Shown: positions 35,547 through 45,302 of the stretch, piece after piece
Position numbering within the stretch: position 1 is the first letter of the stretch
How the letters are laid out: each line of letters opens with the position of its first letter
Assembly: GCF_037120725.1 (NCBI RefSeq)
Contig: NZ_JBBAXC010000010.1
Coordinates: forward strand, 119,018-183,017
Length of the DNA: 64,000 bases
Direction of reading: 5' to 3'
DNA from: Bacillus spongiae
GTDB lineage: Bacteria; Bacillota; Bacilli; Bacillales; Bacillaceae_K
Position numbers and translations under genes: made by a program
The notes under the pieces: model-generated
What the model saw: the letters and a program-made list of their open reading frames with translations, nothing else
Databases searched by the model: none
What the model was told of the DNA's origin: nothing

Positions 35547-35589
35547 TGTAAGCTTCCTTACATTTAAGAAAAAATAAAAAGAGTACAAT
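35547..35589 (+). promoter_or_regulatory. Crp/Fnr-type activator site and promoter of the glutaredoxin-crp operon
   Basis: TGTAAG-cttc-CTTACA (35547-35562), the most symmetrical of the three sites, then 21 nt, then TACAAT (35584-35589). Since the operon encodes a Crp/Fnr protein, autoregulation is likely. Confidence 0.8.
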
Positions 35590-35632
35590 GAAATAAGTGT
35601 TGGAAAACTTAATAAAAGAAGGTGGATGGAAG

Positions 35633-35845
35633 ATGATTTTATATATAATGCCAAGCTGCTATAAATGTGAGGAAGTGTTACAATTGTTTTCGAAACTGAA
35701 TATACAGGTGAAGGTTGTGAATATTTTTGATCGCATTGAAGACAATCAACAGCTTACGTTTGATAAGGGCTTACCTGCACTTGAATTAGATAATGAATTA
35801 TTAGATTATGATAAGATTATGAAACGATACAAAGATGAGGTGTAG
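35633..35845 (+). CDS. Glutaredoxin/thioredoxin-like small protein, 70 aa
   Basis: The frame is open from a TTG at 35597, but that is the predicted transcription start. ATG 35633 follows AAGGTGGATGGAAG and begins MILYIMPSCYKCEEVLQLF, a thioredoxin-fold strand with a C9-Y-K-C12 redox motif. The rest (VVNIFDRIEDNQQL, GLPALELDNELLDYD) has a cis-Pro-like LPAL, as in glutaredoxins. It is 2 nt upstream of the Crp/Fnr gene and cotranscribed. A role in thiol/disulfide exchange or signalling to the regulator is an inference. Confidence 0.75.
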   Translation: MILYIMPSCYKCEEVLQLFSKLNIQVKVVNIFDRIEDNQQLTFDKGLPALELDNELLDYDKIMKRYKDEV

Positions 35846-35847
35846 GT

Positions 35848-36531
35848 ATGGATAAATTAGTCCTTCTTTCCCAAATTAATTTACTAGATGAACTACCAGA
35901 GGAAGATTTGAAGAAAATTGATGAGTTGACTTTAACCGCTCCTATTAAGAAAGGAACCATTATTTTGAGTCCAACCCAACAAATAAGGTCCCTTTTTTTT
36001 CTAAAAAAAGGTCAAGTTCGTCTATACAAAATGTCATCCGCAGGGAAGGAATTCACGCTTGACTTACTAAGTGAGGGAAACGTGTTTGGAGAAACTACTA
36101 GTTTTTCTTTAACGGATACGGATATCTATGCTGAAACAATGGTGGATTCTTTTGTTTGTACTCTCTCGAAAGACCGGTTCGAGGAATTTATCCGTCAAAA
36201 TCCAGATATTGCAATAAAACTTATTACCATTTTAACTTCAAAGCTAAAGGAATTATATCAAATTACTGAAAGCATCGCCTATCGTGATGTGAAGAATAGA
36301 ATAGTCCTTCTTCTCATGCAATTAAGTACTCGGTTTGGTGTCCGAAGTGGAGAGTGGCAAACCGTAGGAGTAAAAATAACACAGCATGACATTGCCAGTA
36401 TGATTGGCTCCACCAGAGAAACTGTTAGTTTATTTTTAGGAGAATTAGAAAAGGAACAAGTCATCATAAGAAAACCGTTAAAAATCAATACAACCTTGGC
36501 AAAAGAATTATATGAAATAGAGGAAGGATAA
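35848..36531 (+). CDS. Crp/Fnr family transcriptional regulator
   Basis: A 227-residue regulator: cNMP-binding-like beta barrel (about 12-125, LFFLKKGQVRLYKMSSAGKE, FGETTSF), dimer helix, and an HTH_Crp domain (about 150-220) with KITQHDIASMIGSTRETVS. In the recognition helix R190 and E191 match E. coli CRP R180/E181, but CRP R185 is replaced by L195. This could go with the TGTAA half-sites seen here in place of TGTGA. It has no Fnr-type N-terminal Cys cluster. Ligand unknown. I infer it activates the three promoters at 32835, 33465 and 35547. Confidence 0.88.
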   Translation: MDKLVLLSQINLLDELPEEDLKKIDELTLTAPIKKGTIILSPTQQIRSLFFLKKGQVRLYKMSSAGKEFTLDLLSEGNVFGETTSFSLTDTDIYAETMVDSFVCTLSKDRFEEFIRQNPDIAIKLITILTSKLKELYQITESIAYRDVKNRIVLLLMQLSTRFGVRSGEWQTVGVKITQHDIASMIGSTRETVSLFLGELEKEQVIIRKPLKINTTLAKELYEIEEG

Positions 36532-37111
36532 ACATTCATGAATCAATTTATGAATTAAATTAATTCTCAAATCCTGCATACACCACAAGGTTATAAAAAT
36601 ACATTTCCCTGAATTGTGAGATGAGTAGCAGCAAAATGACTTAATAATAGGATTCTTAAATAGCTTTCATTTGGGTGTTTCTTTATACCTCAATATCTTC
36701 TCCAAAAACCCAGCATTGGAGTATTCCCCTATTCACTAGTTTAAACAGGGCCCGAAGTACAATTTATAAAAACAGGGCCCTCGGGTGATACCCTTGAATC
36801 TAATCCCCTACTAATTACACAAAATCGTTATACTAATTGGCTGTTGGTTTGGAATAAAATTTGATCAAATTGAATCCTTCTCCTGAGAATTAATTGTTTG
36901 TCAAAAGGTTAGGCCTGTTTGAGGGAAACATCTTAGTCAAGCGTAATCGTATGTAAATGGACGCTGCCTCACATCGTTCATATTATGCATAAAACACATC
37001 TGATCAAAATGAAATAATTATTAGCCACCGTTTGTTCTATTATATACTAGTAAATCTTCTAAATTGTCTCGAATTCAAGTCTTCAAGATAATGGCCCCTA
37101 AATAAAAATGA
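36532..37111. other. Intergenic region with dispersed repeat copies
   Basis: About 580 bp with no gene. It holds AACAGGGCCC twice (36746 and 36770 area), a 29-bp repeat at 36842-36870 also found at 49138-49166, and a 23-bp repeat at 37074-37096 also found at 43292-43314. Confidence 0.5.
36842..36870. repeat. 29-bp dispersed repeat, copy 1
   Basis: It reads TGTTGGTTTGGAATAAA, then R, then TTTGATCAAAT. The second copy at 49138-49166 differs at one base. Both lie in long intergenic regions. Confidence 0.7.
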
Positions 37112-37136
37112 CGCTAATCTGAATTTCAGATTAGCG
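37112..37136 (-). terminator. Terminator of the acetyltransferase gene 37217-37774
   Basis: CGCTAATCTGAA and TTCAGATTAGCG form a long stem, followed on the minus strand by TCATTTTTATTT. Confidence 0.75.
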
Positions 37137-37216
37137 CCTGATAGCTGAAGACTCAAATTCGAGAGAACATGTATTATGTTCTTCGATCAAAGCCCCCTTA
37201 AATTGAACAAGTTAAA

Positions 37217-37774
37217 TCATAAGGCTTGATTTGTTCCGTGTAAATAATTTATGAAATCATCTTTAAAAAAGGCGTGTAAGACACAAGACTGCTTCTCTTT
37301 TTCTTCTAAGACTGCGTGTTCCTCTGGAAATTCATTTTCTACATACAACCTTATAAAAGGTAATTTTTCTTGTGCTTTTTGTGAGCGTATATTTATTTTC
37401 CTAGCACCAGCAAAGACCTTTTCCAACCCTAAATCTTCAAAAGCAATCTTTAGAATAACTATTTTTGAGGCTTCATTATATCCTTTTCCCCAATAGTCAA
37501 ACCCAATCCAAGTCCCAACATGACAAGATTTTTTCTCATTATTTATGGACATTAAAGTTGTGATGCCAATCACATTTGAATTTTCATCAAGTATAACCCG
37601 AGAAAGAGTTTTACCTTCTTGTTCTTCTTGTATAACGGACTTAATAAATTCTTTGGTGTTATCAATGGAACCATCAGGAAGCCCCAAGGCTTCCTTAACT
37701 GGTTTAGCAGAAGATAGTTCATAAATACATTTACAAAAATTCAAATTATGTTTCACTAATTCAACAGATGCCAT
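37217..37774 (-). CDS. GNAT N-acetyltransferase (RimJ/RimL type)
   Basis: A 185-residue acetyltransferase. Blocks: SRVILDENSNVIGITTLMSI, KSCHVGTWIGFDYWGKGYNE (strand 4 and acetyl-CoA loop), IAFEDLGLEKVFAGARKINI and a shortened C-terminus with SQKAQEKLPF. The last part deviates from the usual NxxSxxxLEK motif. Substrate unknown. It lies next to a second GNAT gene on the same strand. Confidence 0.8.
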   Translation of the reverse strand: MASVELVKHNLNFCKCIYELSSAKPVKEALGLPDGSIDNTKEFIKSVIQEEQEGKTLSRVILDENSNVIGITTLMSINNEKKSCHVGTWIGFDYWGKGYNEASKIVILKIAFEDLGLEKVFAGARKINIRSQKAQEKLPFIRLYVENEFPEEHAVLEEKEKQSCVLHAFFKDDFINYLHGTNQAL

Positions 37775-37851
37775 TATAATATCCCCTATCTTGTAAAATG
37801 GTCGTTATTCAATTTAACTGCCCTATTCTTAAATATAAGTAGATCTTGTTT

Positions 37852-38358
37852 TTATTTTGAAATTGAATGAACATGAACGCTCTGACCACCTAGAATCACT
37901 TTTTTCTCTAATTTCATCTCAAGTTTATTGGCAACCTTTTTGGAAGCTTCATTGTCAGGCTGAATTAGTGCAATAAATTTTCTTTTTCCAAGATTACTAT
38001 ATCCATAATCCATTAGTGATTTTGCTGCTTCTGTCGCATAGCCTTTTCCCCAATATTTACGAGAAATCCAATACCCTATTTCAAGTTCTTCAGCTCCATC
38101 AACTGTTTGGGGAACTAGCCCCGCATGTCCAATTGGATTATTATTTTCTTTTTCCTCTAAGACCATTAACCCTAAGCCTGTACCAACTTTATATGTACTA
38201 TAAATCCAATCTAAAAACTTTTTAGTACCTTCTTTATCTCTTGTCTTGCCTTCGCCTATATACCTGACCATTTCTGGGTCTGATAGTAAAGAAAAAAGAA
38301 AATTAATATCTTCTTCATTATATTTACGAAACTGTAACCTTTGTGAAATTATCCTCAC
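37852..38358 (-). CDS. GNAT N-acetyltransferase (RimJ/RimL type)
   Basis: GTG 38358 is preferred to GTG 38367 because AAAGGTGG is then properly spaced. The product begins VRIISQRLQFRKYNEEDINF and has PIGHAGLVPQ, ELEIGYWISRKYWGKGYATE and AALIQPDNEASKKVANKLEM-like blocks (here FIALIQPDNEASKKVANKLE). A standard RimJ/RimL-type protein of 168 residues; substrate unknown. 77 bp upstream of the other acetyltransferase gene, possibly cotranscribed. Confidence 0.82.
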   Translation of the reverse strand: MRIISQRLQFRKYNEEDINFLFSLLSDPEMVRYIGEGKTRDKEGTKKFLDWIYSTYKVGTGLGLMVLEEKENNNPIGHAGLVPQTVDGAEELEIGYWISRKYWGKGYATEAAKSLMDYGYSNLGKRKFIALIQPDNEASKKVANKLEMKLEKKVILGGQSVHVHSISK

Positions 38359-38637
38359 TAGTACCACCTTTACTTGCTCAATATTTCGGACCTTTAGCTC
38401 ACCATTATTTCAAATATAGATATATATAACAACCTCCTAGTTCCACAATCTGGATATACAAACAAACGCACTATACAATGAGTGTGCCTGATTGTTGAAG
38501 ATCATTTATCTATTGAACAGTAGCCTTGTACTGTACAGTAATTCTAACTTTTCAAAACATTAATTATGTTCCTGAATACCATATGGCACGAGACTTCATT
38601 TGATATGTCTACGTTTAACCAAGCATATCGAGAAGTC

Positions 38638-41600
38638 TTAATGAATAGCATTCTTATTACTCTTAGAATAACTACACTTAGGAAACCCTTTACATCCATA
38701 AAAAACTCCATACTTACCTTTTTTTTCTATAAGCGGTTTTCCGCATTTCGGGCAGACCTTTGATATGTTTCCCGATAAAGCCCCCACCTCTCGCTTCTTT
38801 TCCTGTGTTGTAAATTTCATTTTTTTGACTTCAGCAGTTCGAATTGCAGGTGCCAGAACTGACTCTGTATTTTCAAAACATGTTAGCATTGTCATCAAAT
38901 TATCCGATGATATCTCATTATTAACTGTATCGCGTGCAACTTTCACAGGCTTACAACTCCATACTTCCTTATCTCCAATAATATATAGACGGTATTTAGC
39001 TCTTGTGGCTGCCACATTCACAATATTTTTATTTACCCAGTTTGCCGCCTTTACAGATGATTTATCGCAACCAAGCAAGAATATAACCTCATCTGTTCCT
39101 TGTCCTTGGAATGTATGAACAGTGCCGATATTTTTATCTTTTAACCATTTGCTTACACGAGGTTCACGTCTATAGAAATCAGATTTGCGTAGTGCATCAA
39201 TCATTTCCTTTTTCACCGATTTGAATGGTGTAATAATAAACAATTTCGGTATATCACTACTGTCTTTCTTGAATTTTTCTTCTAGAAGCTTTAGAACAAT
39301 CTGACCTTGTGAAGGTACATAATGGTTCTTATTGCCGGACTGTTCCTCACCCTTAACATTTATCCAATATGACTTATCCAAGATAAAGGTCTTCACAGCG
39401 GTTTCCTTTGGTGGCGCTGTTTGCTGTTTCATCGTGTCATCATAAGAAAGGTAATTTGATATGCTATACATCGGATCTATACAACGTCTATGTACAGTAA
39501 GCGGACATCCAACCCACTCTTTTTCTTCATCTTCTCCGAGAAAAGTGCCATAGATATTAATATTATCAGCAAAGCCTTGTACAGATATTTTCTGGTCCTT
39601 ATATGGTGTAAGTAAATCAGATGTAAGAAGACTCTTAATCATGTCTGTTTCTTCGGTCACAACCGGCTCAATTTGCTTAGGATCTCCAACAATTATAGCT
39701 CTTCTGCATCGCATCAAAGCTCCAACCGCCATCTGAGGTTGTGCCTGCCCTGCTTCATCCACAATAAGCGTTCCAAGTGTACCCGGACGCTTTATATCAC
39801 GTAAGAAGGTCTGTGCAGACGCAAATGTAGTTGATATAACCGGGGTAATGAGAAATATATTCTGAATCAATGCTGGGAAGGCATCTATTCTGTCTTTCTC
39901 ACCCATACGTTCATCACAATCATCATACATATCCCATGCTATCAAAAGATTGATTACATTTTGCCTAAACGATTTAGAGGAAATTACAAATTCCTTATGA
40001 AGTTTACAAGCATACAAGAACAGCTTTTCACGTTCCCTGTTGTAATGCTCTGTAAACCAAGGATTTGTAACCTGAGCCCACATTGATGCTCTCTCATCAA
40101 GCGATACATATCCATCCATAAAAGATGAATCAATAGGAGTAAGCTTCTCAGCACCTTCGCTATGTCTGCTTAAAAGATTATTATAGCTAGCAATTTTTGA
40201 AAGACCCTCTTTTTGCTTTTTCAAAACTTCGATCTCAGTCTTTTTCTCTGATATTAAAATGTCTCGTGTAGAATCTTTCTTAAATCTTCGGAATAACCCC
40301 CTAGGTCTTGATTCCTCAAGTTCCATTACATATGCATAATTTTCTTTTATTTTTCTATCAAGATCATCCTCAGAAATAGTCTCATTGGTCAATGGCAAAA
40401 ACTTTGCATTGTCACACAGGATTTCCAACTCTTTCTCAAGTTCTTTCACAATCTTAAGCTGTCTAAGAAAGCATTCTCTCTGCTCTACATATTTCTTTCG
40501 ATGTTTCTCACGCACATTGTTAGGCATATAATCGTTAATAAACTTTTTAAGTACAGATACACAATACTTATTTATATTAGCACGTTTTCCAAACGGAGCT
40601 GATACAAGACCCCAGCAATCATTTCTATTTAGGAGTTTATTAGCATAGCGCGTGAAATAAATATCACGAACTTCTTTTATTTCACCAGATATCTTAATTT
40701 GCTCTATATCTTCTGATTTTTCGACGTCAAACAAATCACTAACTTCATTCAACCCTGACACCACCGATACATCATCATCTTTTGAAGGTTCAAGACTCTT
40801 GAGAATGTCATCACTTTTAGGTAGGTCTGCAGTGATATTTTCAACAGCCGAATTATTACATGATGCCACTAACATTCCATATTGATTGATTTTATCATTC
40901 TTCAGCTTAAAATAAGATGGTGCATACTGAAAATATCCCTTACTAACCAACGGTCCTTGTGTAAATGAACACCTCTCATAAGCATCGTCCGGATCTGAAT
41001 GTGCCGCTTCCGCTAACAGCTCAGCTCTTTTTACTATATTGCTAGATACGATTTCTTTGAGAAGTGTTGTCTTACCAGTGCCAGGAGGACCATTAACAGA
41101 AAATACTTCCGTATGTGCTTTTTCATCTATTGCAAGATTTACTGCCACCTGTTGCATAAGAGCAGGCATGAATTTAGCAGGCCACTTTCCTAGTGGAGCA
41201 TTTTTGATATTAAGGGTATTTTGAAAGAAATTCATCATCTTCTGACGCTCTTCCTTTGGAGAAATAGATATACAATTTGCTGGAATAATTCCTGAAGTTT
41301 TATTATGTGCAGACAAAATATAATTTATCACTTTACGCTCATAATCAGAACCCTTTCCAAATTTTCCTGATTTGATTTCATCTATGAGCAAAACGATATC
41401 ATCCAAAAAAAAGCTCTTACCTAAACTTGCATAATCTTCTGGATTTTCGTCTTTATCCTTTGCCTCATCATTCTTGTATCTGTCATAGATAAAGAGTCCT
41501 ATATTATCTGCAGGAAGTTCCGGCGCTATTGTCTTCACATATGAATTATGAATATCTGAAAACACAGAAGGCAATACAGCAAATAACTCCTCTGCTTCCT

Positions 41601-42141
41601 GAAGCCAGCTGTCATACTTTTTGGTCTCATCATCATAATCAATCGAGTTCAAAGAAAATCCATTGACTTTTTTATTCCATACAGAAATAGCCCACAAAAG
41701 TGGAGATAGCTCGAATGAATTCTTCTGATAAATGCCTTCCGAATCAGTTTTAAATGAAAACCATGCAATCTCGCTTCTTTTCGGATAGGCTATGTCTGGC
41801 TGTTCATCATGATTCTTCACAAATTTAGTAAGATAATCAACCATGTCATTTCTTTTAATTCTACCAAAAAGGAATGAAAAATCTGCCCCCTCGCCAGGAA
41901 ATCGAGAAAATTTCTCCTTGTCGGTTTTTAATTTATCAGAAAGATCAATCGAAGGCACGTTTAGACTGGTAAATATTGAAATCTTGTCCAAACTACTATC
42001 AATCAGTTCACCTCTTGTAATCTTTTTTACTACTTTCTTATTGTCTTCACTCTCCTGTGGGATATCTACTTGATTTAAAAGTTCTATCGTTTTCCAATAA
42101 TCAAGTATTTCAAGTACTTTCTTCTTCTCTATGTTTTTCAT
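38638..42141 (-). CDS. Large SF1 (Upf1/DNA2-like) helicase with zinc ribbon, 1167 aa
   Basis: A single large gene with ribosome binding site AGGAGAG. Residues 1-330 are an N-terminal region I cannot assign. The helicase core has Walker A GPPGTGKTTLLKEI (about 345), a coiled insertion of ~400 residues, motif II VDEAGQAQPQ (about 794), GDPKQIEP (about 817), HTFQGQGTDEVIFL (about 1009) and VAATRAKYRLYIIGD, the set of Upf1/DNA2-type SF1B enzymes. A C-terminal topoisomerase-type zinc ribbon (CPKCGKPL...GCKGFPKC, about 1128-1155) should bind nucleic acid. Isolated among unrelated genes; size and domain mix recall stand-alone phage-defence helicases, which is only a suggestion. Confidence 0.82.
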   Translation of the reverse strand: MKNIEKKKVLEILDYWKTIELLNQVDIPQESEDNKKVVKKITRGELIDSSLDKISIFTSLNVPSIDLSDKLKTDKEKFSRFPGEGADFSFLFGRIKRNDMVDYLTKFVKNHDEQPDIAYPKRSEIAWFSFKTDSEGIYQKNSFELSPLLWAISVWNKKVNGFSLNSIDYDDETKKYDSWLQEAEELFAVLPSVFSDIHNSYVKTIAPELPADNIGLFIYDRYKNDEAKDKDENPEDYASLGKSFFLDDIVLLIDEIKSGKFGKGSDYERKVINYILSAHNKTSGIIPANCISISPKEERQKMMNFFQNTLNIKNAPLGKWPAKFMPALMQQVAVNLAIDEKAHTEVFSVNGPPGTGKTTLLKEIVSSNIVKRAELLAEAAHSDPDDAYERCSFTQGPLVSKGYFQYAPSYFKLKNDKINQYGMLVASCNNSAVENITADLPKSDDILKSLEPSKDDDVSVVSGLNEVSDLFDVEKSEDIEQIKISGEIKEVRDIYFTRYANKLLNRNDCWGLVSAPFGKRANINKYCVSVLKKFINDYMPNNVREKHRKKYVEQRECFLRQLKIVKELEKELEILCDNAKFLPLTNETISEDDLDRKIKENYAYVMELEESRPRGLFRRFKKDSTRDILISEKKTEIEVLKKQKEGLSKIASYNNLLSRHSEGAEKLTPIDSSFMDGYVSLDERASMWAQVTNPWFTEHYNREREKLFLYACKLHKEFVISSKSFRQNVINLLIAWDMYDDCDERMGEKDRIDAFPALIQNIFLITPVISTTFASAQTFLRDIKRPGTLGTLIVDEAGQAQPQMAVGALMRCRRAIIVGDPKQIEPVVTEETDMIKSLLTSDLLTPYKDQKISVQGFADNINIYGTFLGEDEEKEWVGCPLTVHRRCIDPMYSISNYLSYDDTMKQQTAPPKETAVKTFILDKSYWINVKGEEQSGNKNHYVPSQGQIVLKLLEEKFKKDSSDIPKLFIITPFKSVKKEMIDALRKSDFYRREPRVSKWLKDKNIGTVHTFQGQGTDEVIFLLGCDKSSVKAANWVNKNIVNVAATRAKYRLYIIGDKEVWSCKPVKVARDTVNNEISSDNLMTMLTCFENTESVLAPAIRTAEVKKMKFTTQEKKREVGALSGNISKVCPKCGKPLIEKKGKYGVFYGCKGFPKCSYSKSNKNAIH

Positions 42142-42560
42142 TTCTACTCTCCTAAACTGAAATAATCACTATTATTACTTACTGTTATATCATTTTTCTT
42201 CTGATAATATCTTTAAAAAAAGTGTATTTTCACTCTTCTCTGTTATTATCCTAATACTTACAATTATTTTCAATTTTTGTTTCAGAAAGTTATCTAAAAA
42301 TGAAAAGCTTTACTGCACAGTATACTTCTACTACGAAATAAAAGAGTTACTCAACAATCTGGCCCTTTAATGGAACAACCCCAGTTTAGAACACACCTTA
42401 AAAAACCGTGTACAAAGGAGTAAGAAGGTGCTATTTTTTCAAAACAGTTTAACTTTTTTATAAACGATGCAACTTTATTTCAAAGCCAAAACATAACTTA
42501 ATAATAAGTCTTAAATCAATAATATCTTCAATTAAACTGCTTAATTCTTGAATATGGATT
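42142..42560. other. Intergenic region, nothing recognised
   Basis: About 420 bp upstream of the helicase gene. It holds a CAACAATCTGGCCCTTTAAT segment, a type often seen in Bacillus intergenic repeats (from memory), but no gene. Confidence 0.35.
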
Positions 42561-43106
42561 TTATTTTATTTCATAACTAGAAAGCAACTCTACACGTCCA
42601 TTGTTTTTAAATTCAACTAATGCAAGTTTTGAGATTGTTTGCTTAAATGAAGGCGAATAGTCTTTATAACTCTCTTTAAAGCTGTTGAAATCTGTCTCAC
42701 TTAAATCACCCATCGCAAGTGTTATATGAGGAATCCAGTATTCAGGTATATATAATTCAAACAAATCCTCGCAATATTTTGCTAAATAATCGTTAATTTT
42801 CCTATGTAATTCAATAAGTTCATCCGTTTTCAACACTTTTAAATAAACCACTTTTGAGGGAGCTTCAAAAAAGCCAAAACCCTCTACAATAACTTCAATA
42901 AGAGGAAGTTCCATACAGAGATTGGATAATTCATCTTTTACTGAATCAATACTTGAACAATTACCGCCTTGAAATCCTAAGTTTGGATAGTCAAACGATT
43001 GAACTCCAATAGAATTGTATTTCGTTTCAAATAAATCCCAGTAACGTAACACTTCATTTCTTTCATTTCCAGTCAATATTGAAGCAATACCAATAGTTAC
43101 TGTCAT
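42561..43106 (-). CDS. 2H phosphoesterase / 2'-5' RNA ligase-like protein
   Basis: ATG 43106 (MTVTIGIASILTGNERN) is preferred over the upstream TTG. The 181-residue protein has the 2H fold with the second catalytic motif WIPHITLAMGD (HxT) near residue 130. The first motif, normally HxT, reads YPNLGFQGG, so its His and Thr are replaced. LigT/YjcG-like enzymes act on 2'-5' or cyclic phosphates of RNA. With only one HxT this protein may bind rather than cut. Confidence 0.72.
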   Translation of the reverse strand: MTVTIGIASILTGNERNEVLRYWDLFETKYNSIGVQSFDYPNLGFQGGNCSSIDSVKDELSNLCMELPLIEVIVEGFGFFEAPSKVVYLKVLKTDELIELHRKINDYLAKYCEDLFELYIPEYWIPHITLAMGDLSETDFNSFKESYKDYSPSFKQTISKLALVEFKNNGRVELLSSYEIK

Positions 43107-43593
43107 TATTACCACCACTCCCAATACCCATTTATTCTATCAATTTTAGCATACCGTATTGCATGAAACTTCCTGTTTATGAAATAAGCTACAATAAATA
43201 TAATTCTATAAAAAGTATCTTGTCTTATTTAAAACAACAATCTAAACGAAAACATCCTAACACAAAAACAAAAAAACTAGACTATCTTGATTTCAAGTCT
43301 TCAAGAATATGGCCATTTTCTGGAATAAGAAAAAAATCCTGCTATCTTTTCAACAGAATTTTTAATCGATCTTTTTTATTAATAAGCAAACTTTGTTTTA
43401 AAACTACATTGCCACCAACTCGTTAAGGCTTTATTTTTCTTATTAAAAAATTTCTCCATTCATATTAAAGCAGGTGATGATTCTTCTCTCCTTGTGATAT
43501 TAAAAAACGATGTGCTCTTCACTTCCGTTTGATGGAATAAGTAAGTATATTCATTAGGTCCTAAAGACGTATAATATTTCCATAAAGCAAAAA
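43107..43593. other. Intergenic region with a dispersed repeat copy
   Basis: About 490 bp. A 23-bp segment at 43292-43314 (TTCAAGTCTTCAAGA, then ATATGGCC) repeats the one at 37074-37096. An 87-codon plus-strand frame at 43163 has no ribosome binding site and is not called. Confidence 0.4.
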
Positions 43594-43623
43594 AAGCAAT
43601 CGTTTGAAGTTAACGAATTGCTT
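43594..43623 (-). terminator. Terminator of the histidine kinase gene
   Basis: AAGCAATcGTT / AACGaATTGCTT stem with a 7-nt loop, followed by TTTTT on the minus strand. Confidence 0.7.
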
Positions 43624-43669
43624 CTTACATCTGATGAATCAAAGACCCCATCACGAAACTTGAATGGAT

Positions 43670-44776
43670 TTAAATTCTTGGTAGTTTTATTAAAAATTCC
43701 GTGTTCGCTTCACTTGAATGACAGGAAATTTCTCCATGATGCTTTTCAATCAATTTTTTACAAATGTATAGCCCTATTCCTGTCCCGAGATCTTTTGTTG
43801 TATAAAACGGCTCAAAAATTACTTCTACTACTTCTTTTGGAATGGCTGGGCCATTATTACACAATTTAACATGGATAAAATGATCAGTGAGCTCACTTGT
43901 AATCGTAATGTTTCGATTATTTGTTTTTTCCTGAAGAGCATCGATAGAATTCATGATTAGATTTAAAAATACTTGTCTTATCTCATCTTTATCAGCAACT
44001 AAATTAATTTCTTGATCGATGTTTAATTCCATCGATACCTCTCCATCTAGTAAACTTGGATAGATAAACTCTATTAGTTCATCTAATAAAAGACGTAAAT
44101 TAAGTTGTTTTCGTTCATTTTCAAATAACTCCTTCCGTGAAACGTGAAGAAATTGAGAAATTCGATAGTTTAGTTGATCAAGTTCATGATGCATAATATC
44201 TAAATAAGGATGGTTTGGGTAATCATCTTGAAGAAGTTTTGTAAAGCCGATAATAGAGGTTAATGGATTTCTGAATTCATGTACAAAGCTCGAACTCATT
44301 TGCCCTAAAATTGTTAGCCGTTCCTTATGAGTTTGGTCGATATATAAATCCTTCTCCTCTATTTCCTTTTCCTTAATTTCCGAATATCTCCTTACAGCAA
44401 AATAAGAAAAACGATCAAATACGTCATTTATTTTATTTATTAAAGGCTGTAACTCTTTTAATTCAATACCTGAATTACCAGCCCATTTTACAACTTCGCT
44501 TTTGCCAATATTCATATTGTATACAAATTCACTTATGTTAACTTTCGCGCTCACTCTTTCTTGGGCTGTCTTATATGCCAAACGTTTTACTGCGTCATCA
44601 TTCAATGGCATATTTAAGGCTTTCTTTATCAATTCAAACATCTGAATCCCGTTATTAATCGCCTCATCTTTGTAGAAATCATCTTCAGCCATGACGATCC
44701 TACTTCGCCAATTATGTAAAAACTCCTTACTATTTTCTTCTAAAAACACGGTAAGTCTTTCAGAAGCCGTTGACAC
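43670..44776 (-). CDS. Soluble sensor histidine kinase (HisK_N type)
   Basis: A 368-residue kinase without membrane segments. Residues ~1-140 form a helical sensor domain of the kind found in Bacillus sporulation-type kinases (HisK_N). The H-box is SSSFVHEFRNPLTSIIGF (phospho-His about 164), followed by the N box VFLNLIMNSIDAL, then FEPFYTTKDLGTGIGLYICK (F and G boxes). No response regulator is adjacent, as is common for kinases feeding Spo0F/Spo0A; that link is an inference. Confidence 0.85.
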   Translation of the reverse strand: MSTASERLTVFLEENSKEFLHNWRSRIVMAEDDFYKDEAINNGIQMFELIKKALNMPLNDDAVKRLAYKTAQERVSAKVNISEFVYNMNIGKSEVVKWAGNSGIELKELQPLINKINDVFDRFSYFAVRRYSEIKEKEIEEKDLYIDQTHKERLTILGQMSSSFVHEFRNPLTSIIGFTKLLQDDYPNHPYLDIMHHELDQLNYRISQFLHVSRKELFENERKQLNLRLLLDELIEFIYPSLLDGEVSMELNIDQEINLVADKDEIRQVFLNLIMNSIDALQEKTNNRNITITSELTDHFIHVKLCNNGPAIPKEVVEVIFEPFYTTKDLGTGIGLYICKKLIEKHHGEISCHSSEANTEFLIKLPRI

Positions 44777-45302
44777 CCTAGTCCACCTCCTATATTAAAA
44801 GGTTTTGTTACTATCATAACAGAAATATGGAAGCACTAACATAACGATTTATAAAGAGGAAGATTCTTAAAAGCCTTTTATCCCAACGTTCTCCTAAATT
44901 AGAGACTCTTTAATTTTTAGCTTTTTTAAACCTCTATATTAGTATTTACAGATTGTGCATTCTATCATATTCTCAATTAGAAGGATGAATAACAATCAAA
45001 CAAGCTGACATTATTCGTATTGTTCACAAAGATGATTATTCATTCTCCAAACAACATTCATTAAGTGGTATAAACCATTATTAAAGGAAATTGCAGAAAG
45101 AAAAAAAGAAAGATATTTCTATTGAAAAATGCCAATGCTGTAAGATTAGGAAGGTATACAGTATTTGGTTTCATTTTCTAGAAATGGAGGATTTATAAAT
45201 TCTGTAAAGAATTTAATACATGTGATTAAAACTTCTAGTTTATTCCTAGTATTTGAAACAAAGAACAGCTATATTCTCAATATAAGAATTTGAGGTGATT
45301 TT
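44777..45302. other. Intergenic region, possible coding debris
   Basis: About 525 bp. Short plus-strand stretches look protein-like (IKQADIIRIVHKDDYSFSKQ near 44995, FIKWYKPLLKEIAERKKER near 45055) but no start and several stops. Possibly a decayed gene. Confidence 0.3.

Noticed and set aside
38638..42141. Assigning the large helicase to a named defence system
   Set aside because: No partner gene and no diagnostic nuclease or kinase domain could be read; only a possible defence role is proposed.
43163..43426. An 87-codon plus-strand ORF
   Set aside because: No ribosome binding site, low-complexity Lys/Asn composition and overlap with a dispersed repeat.
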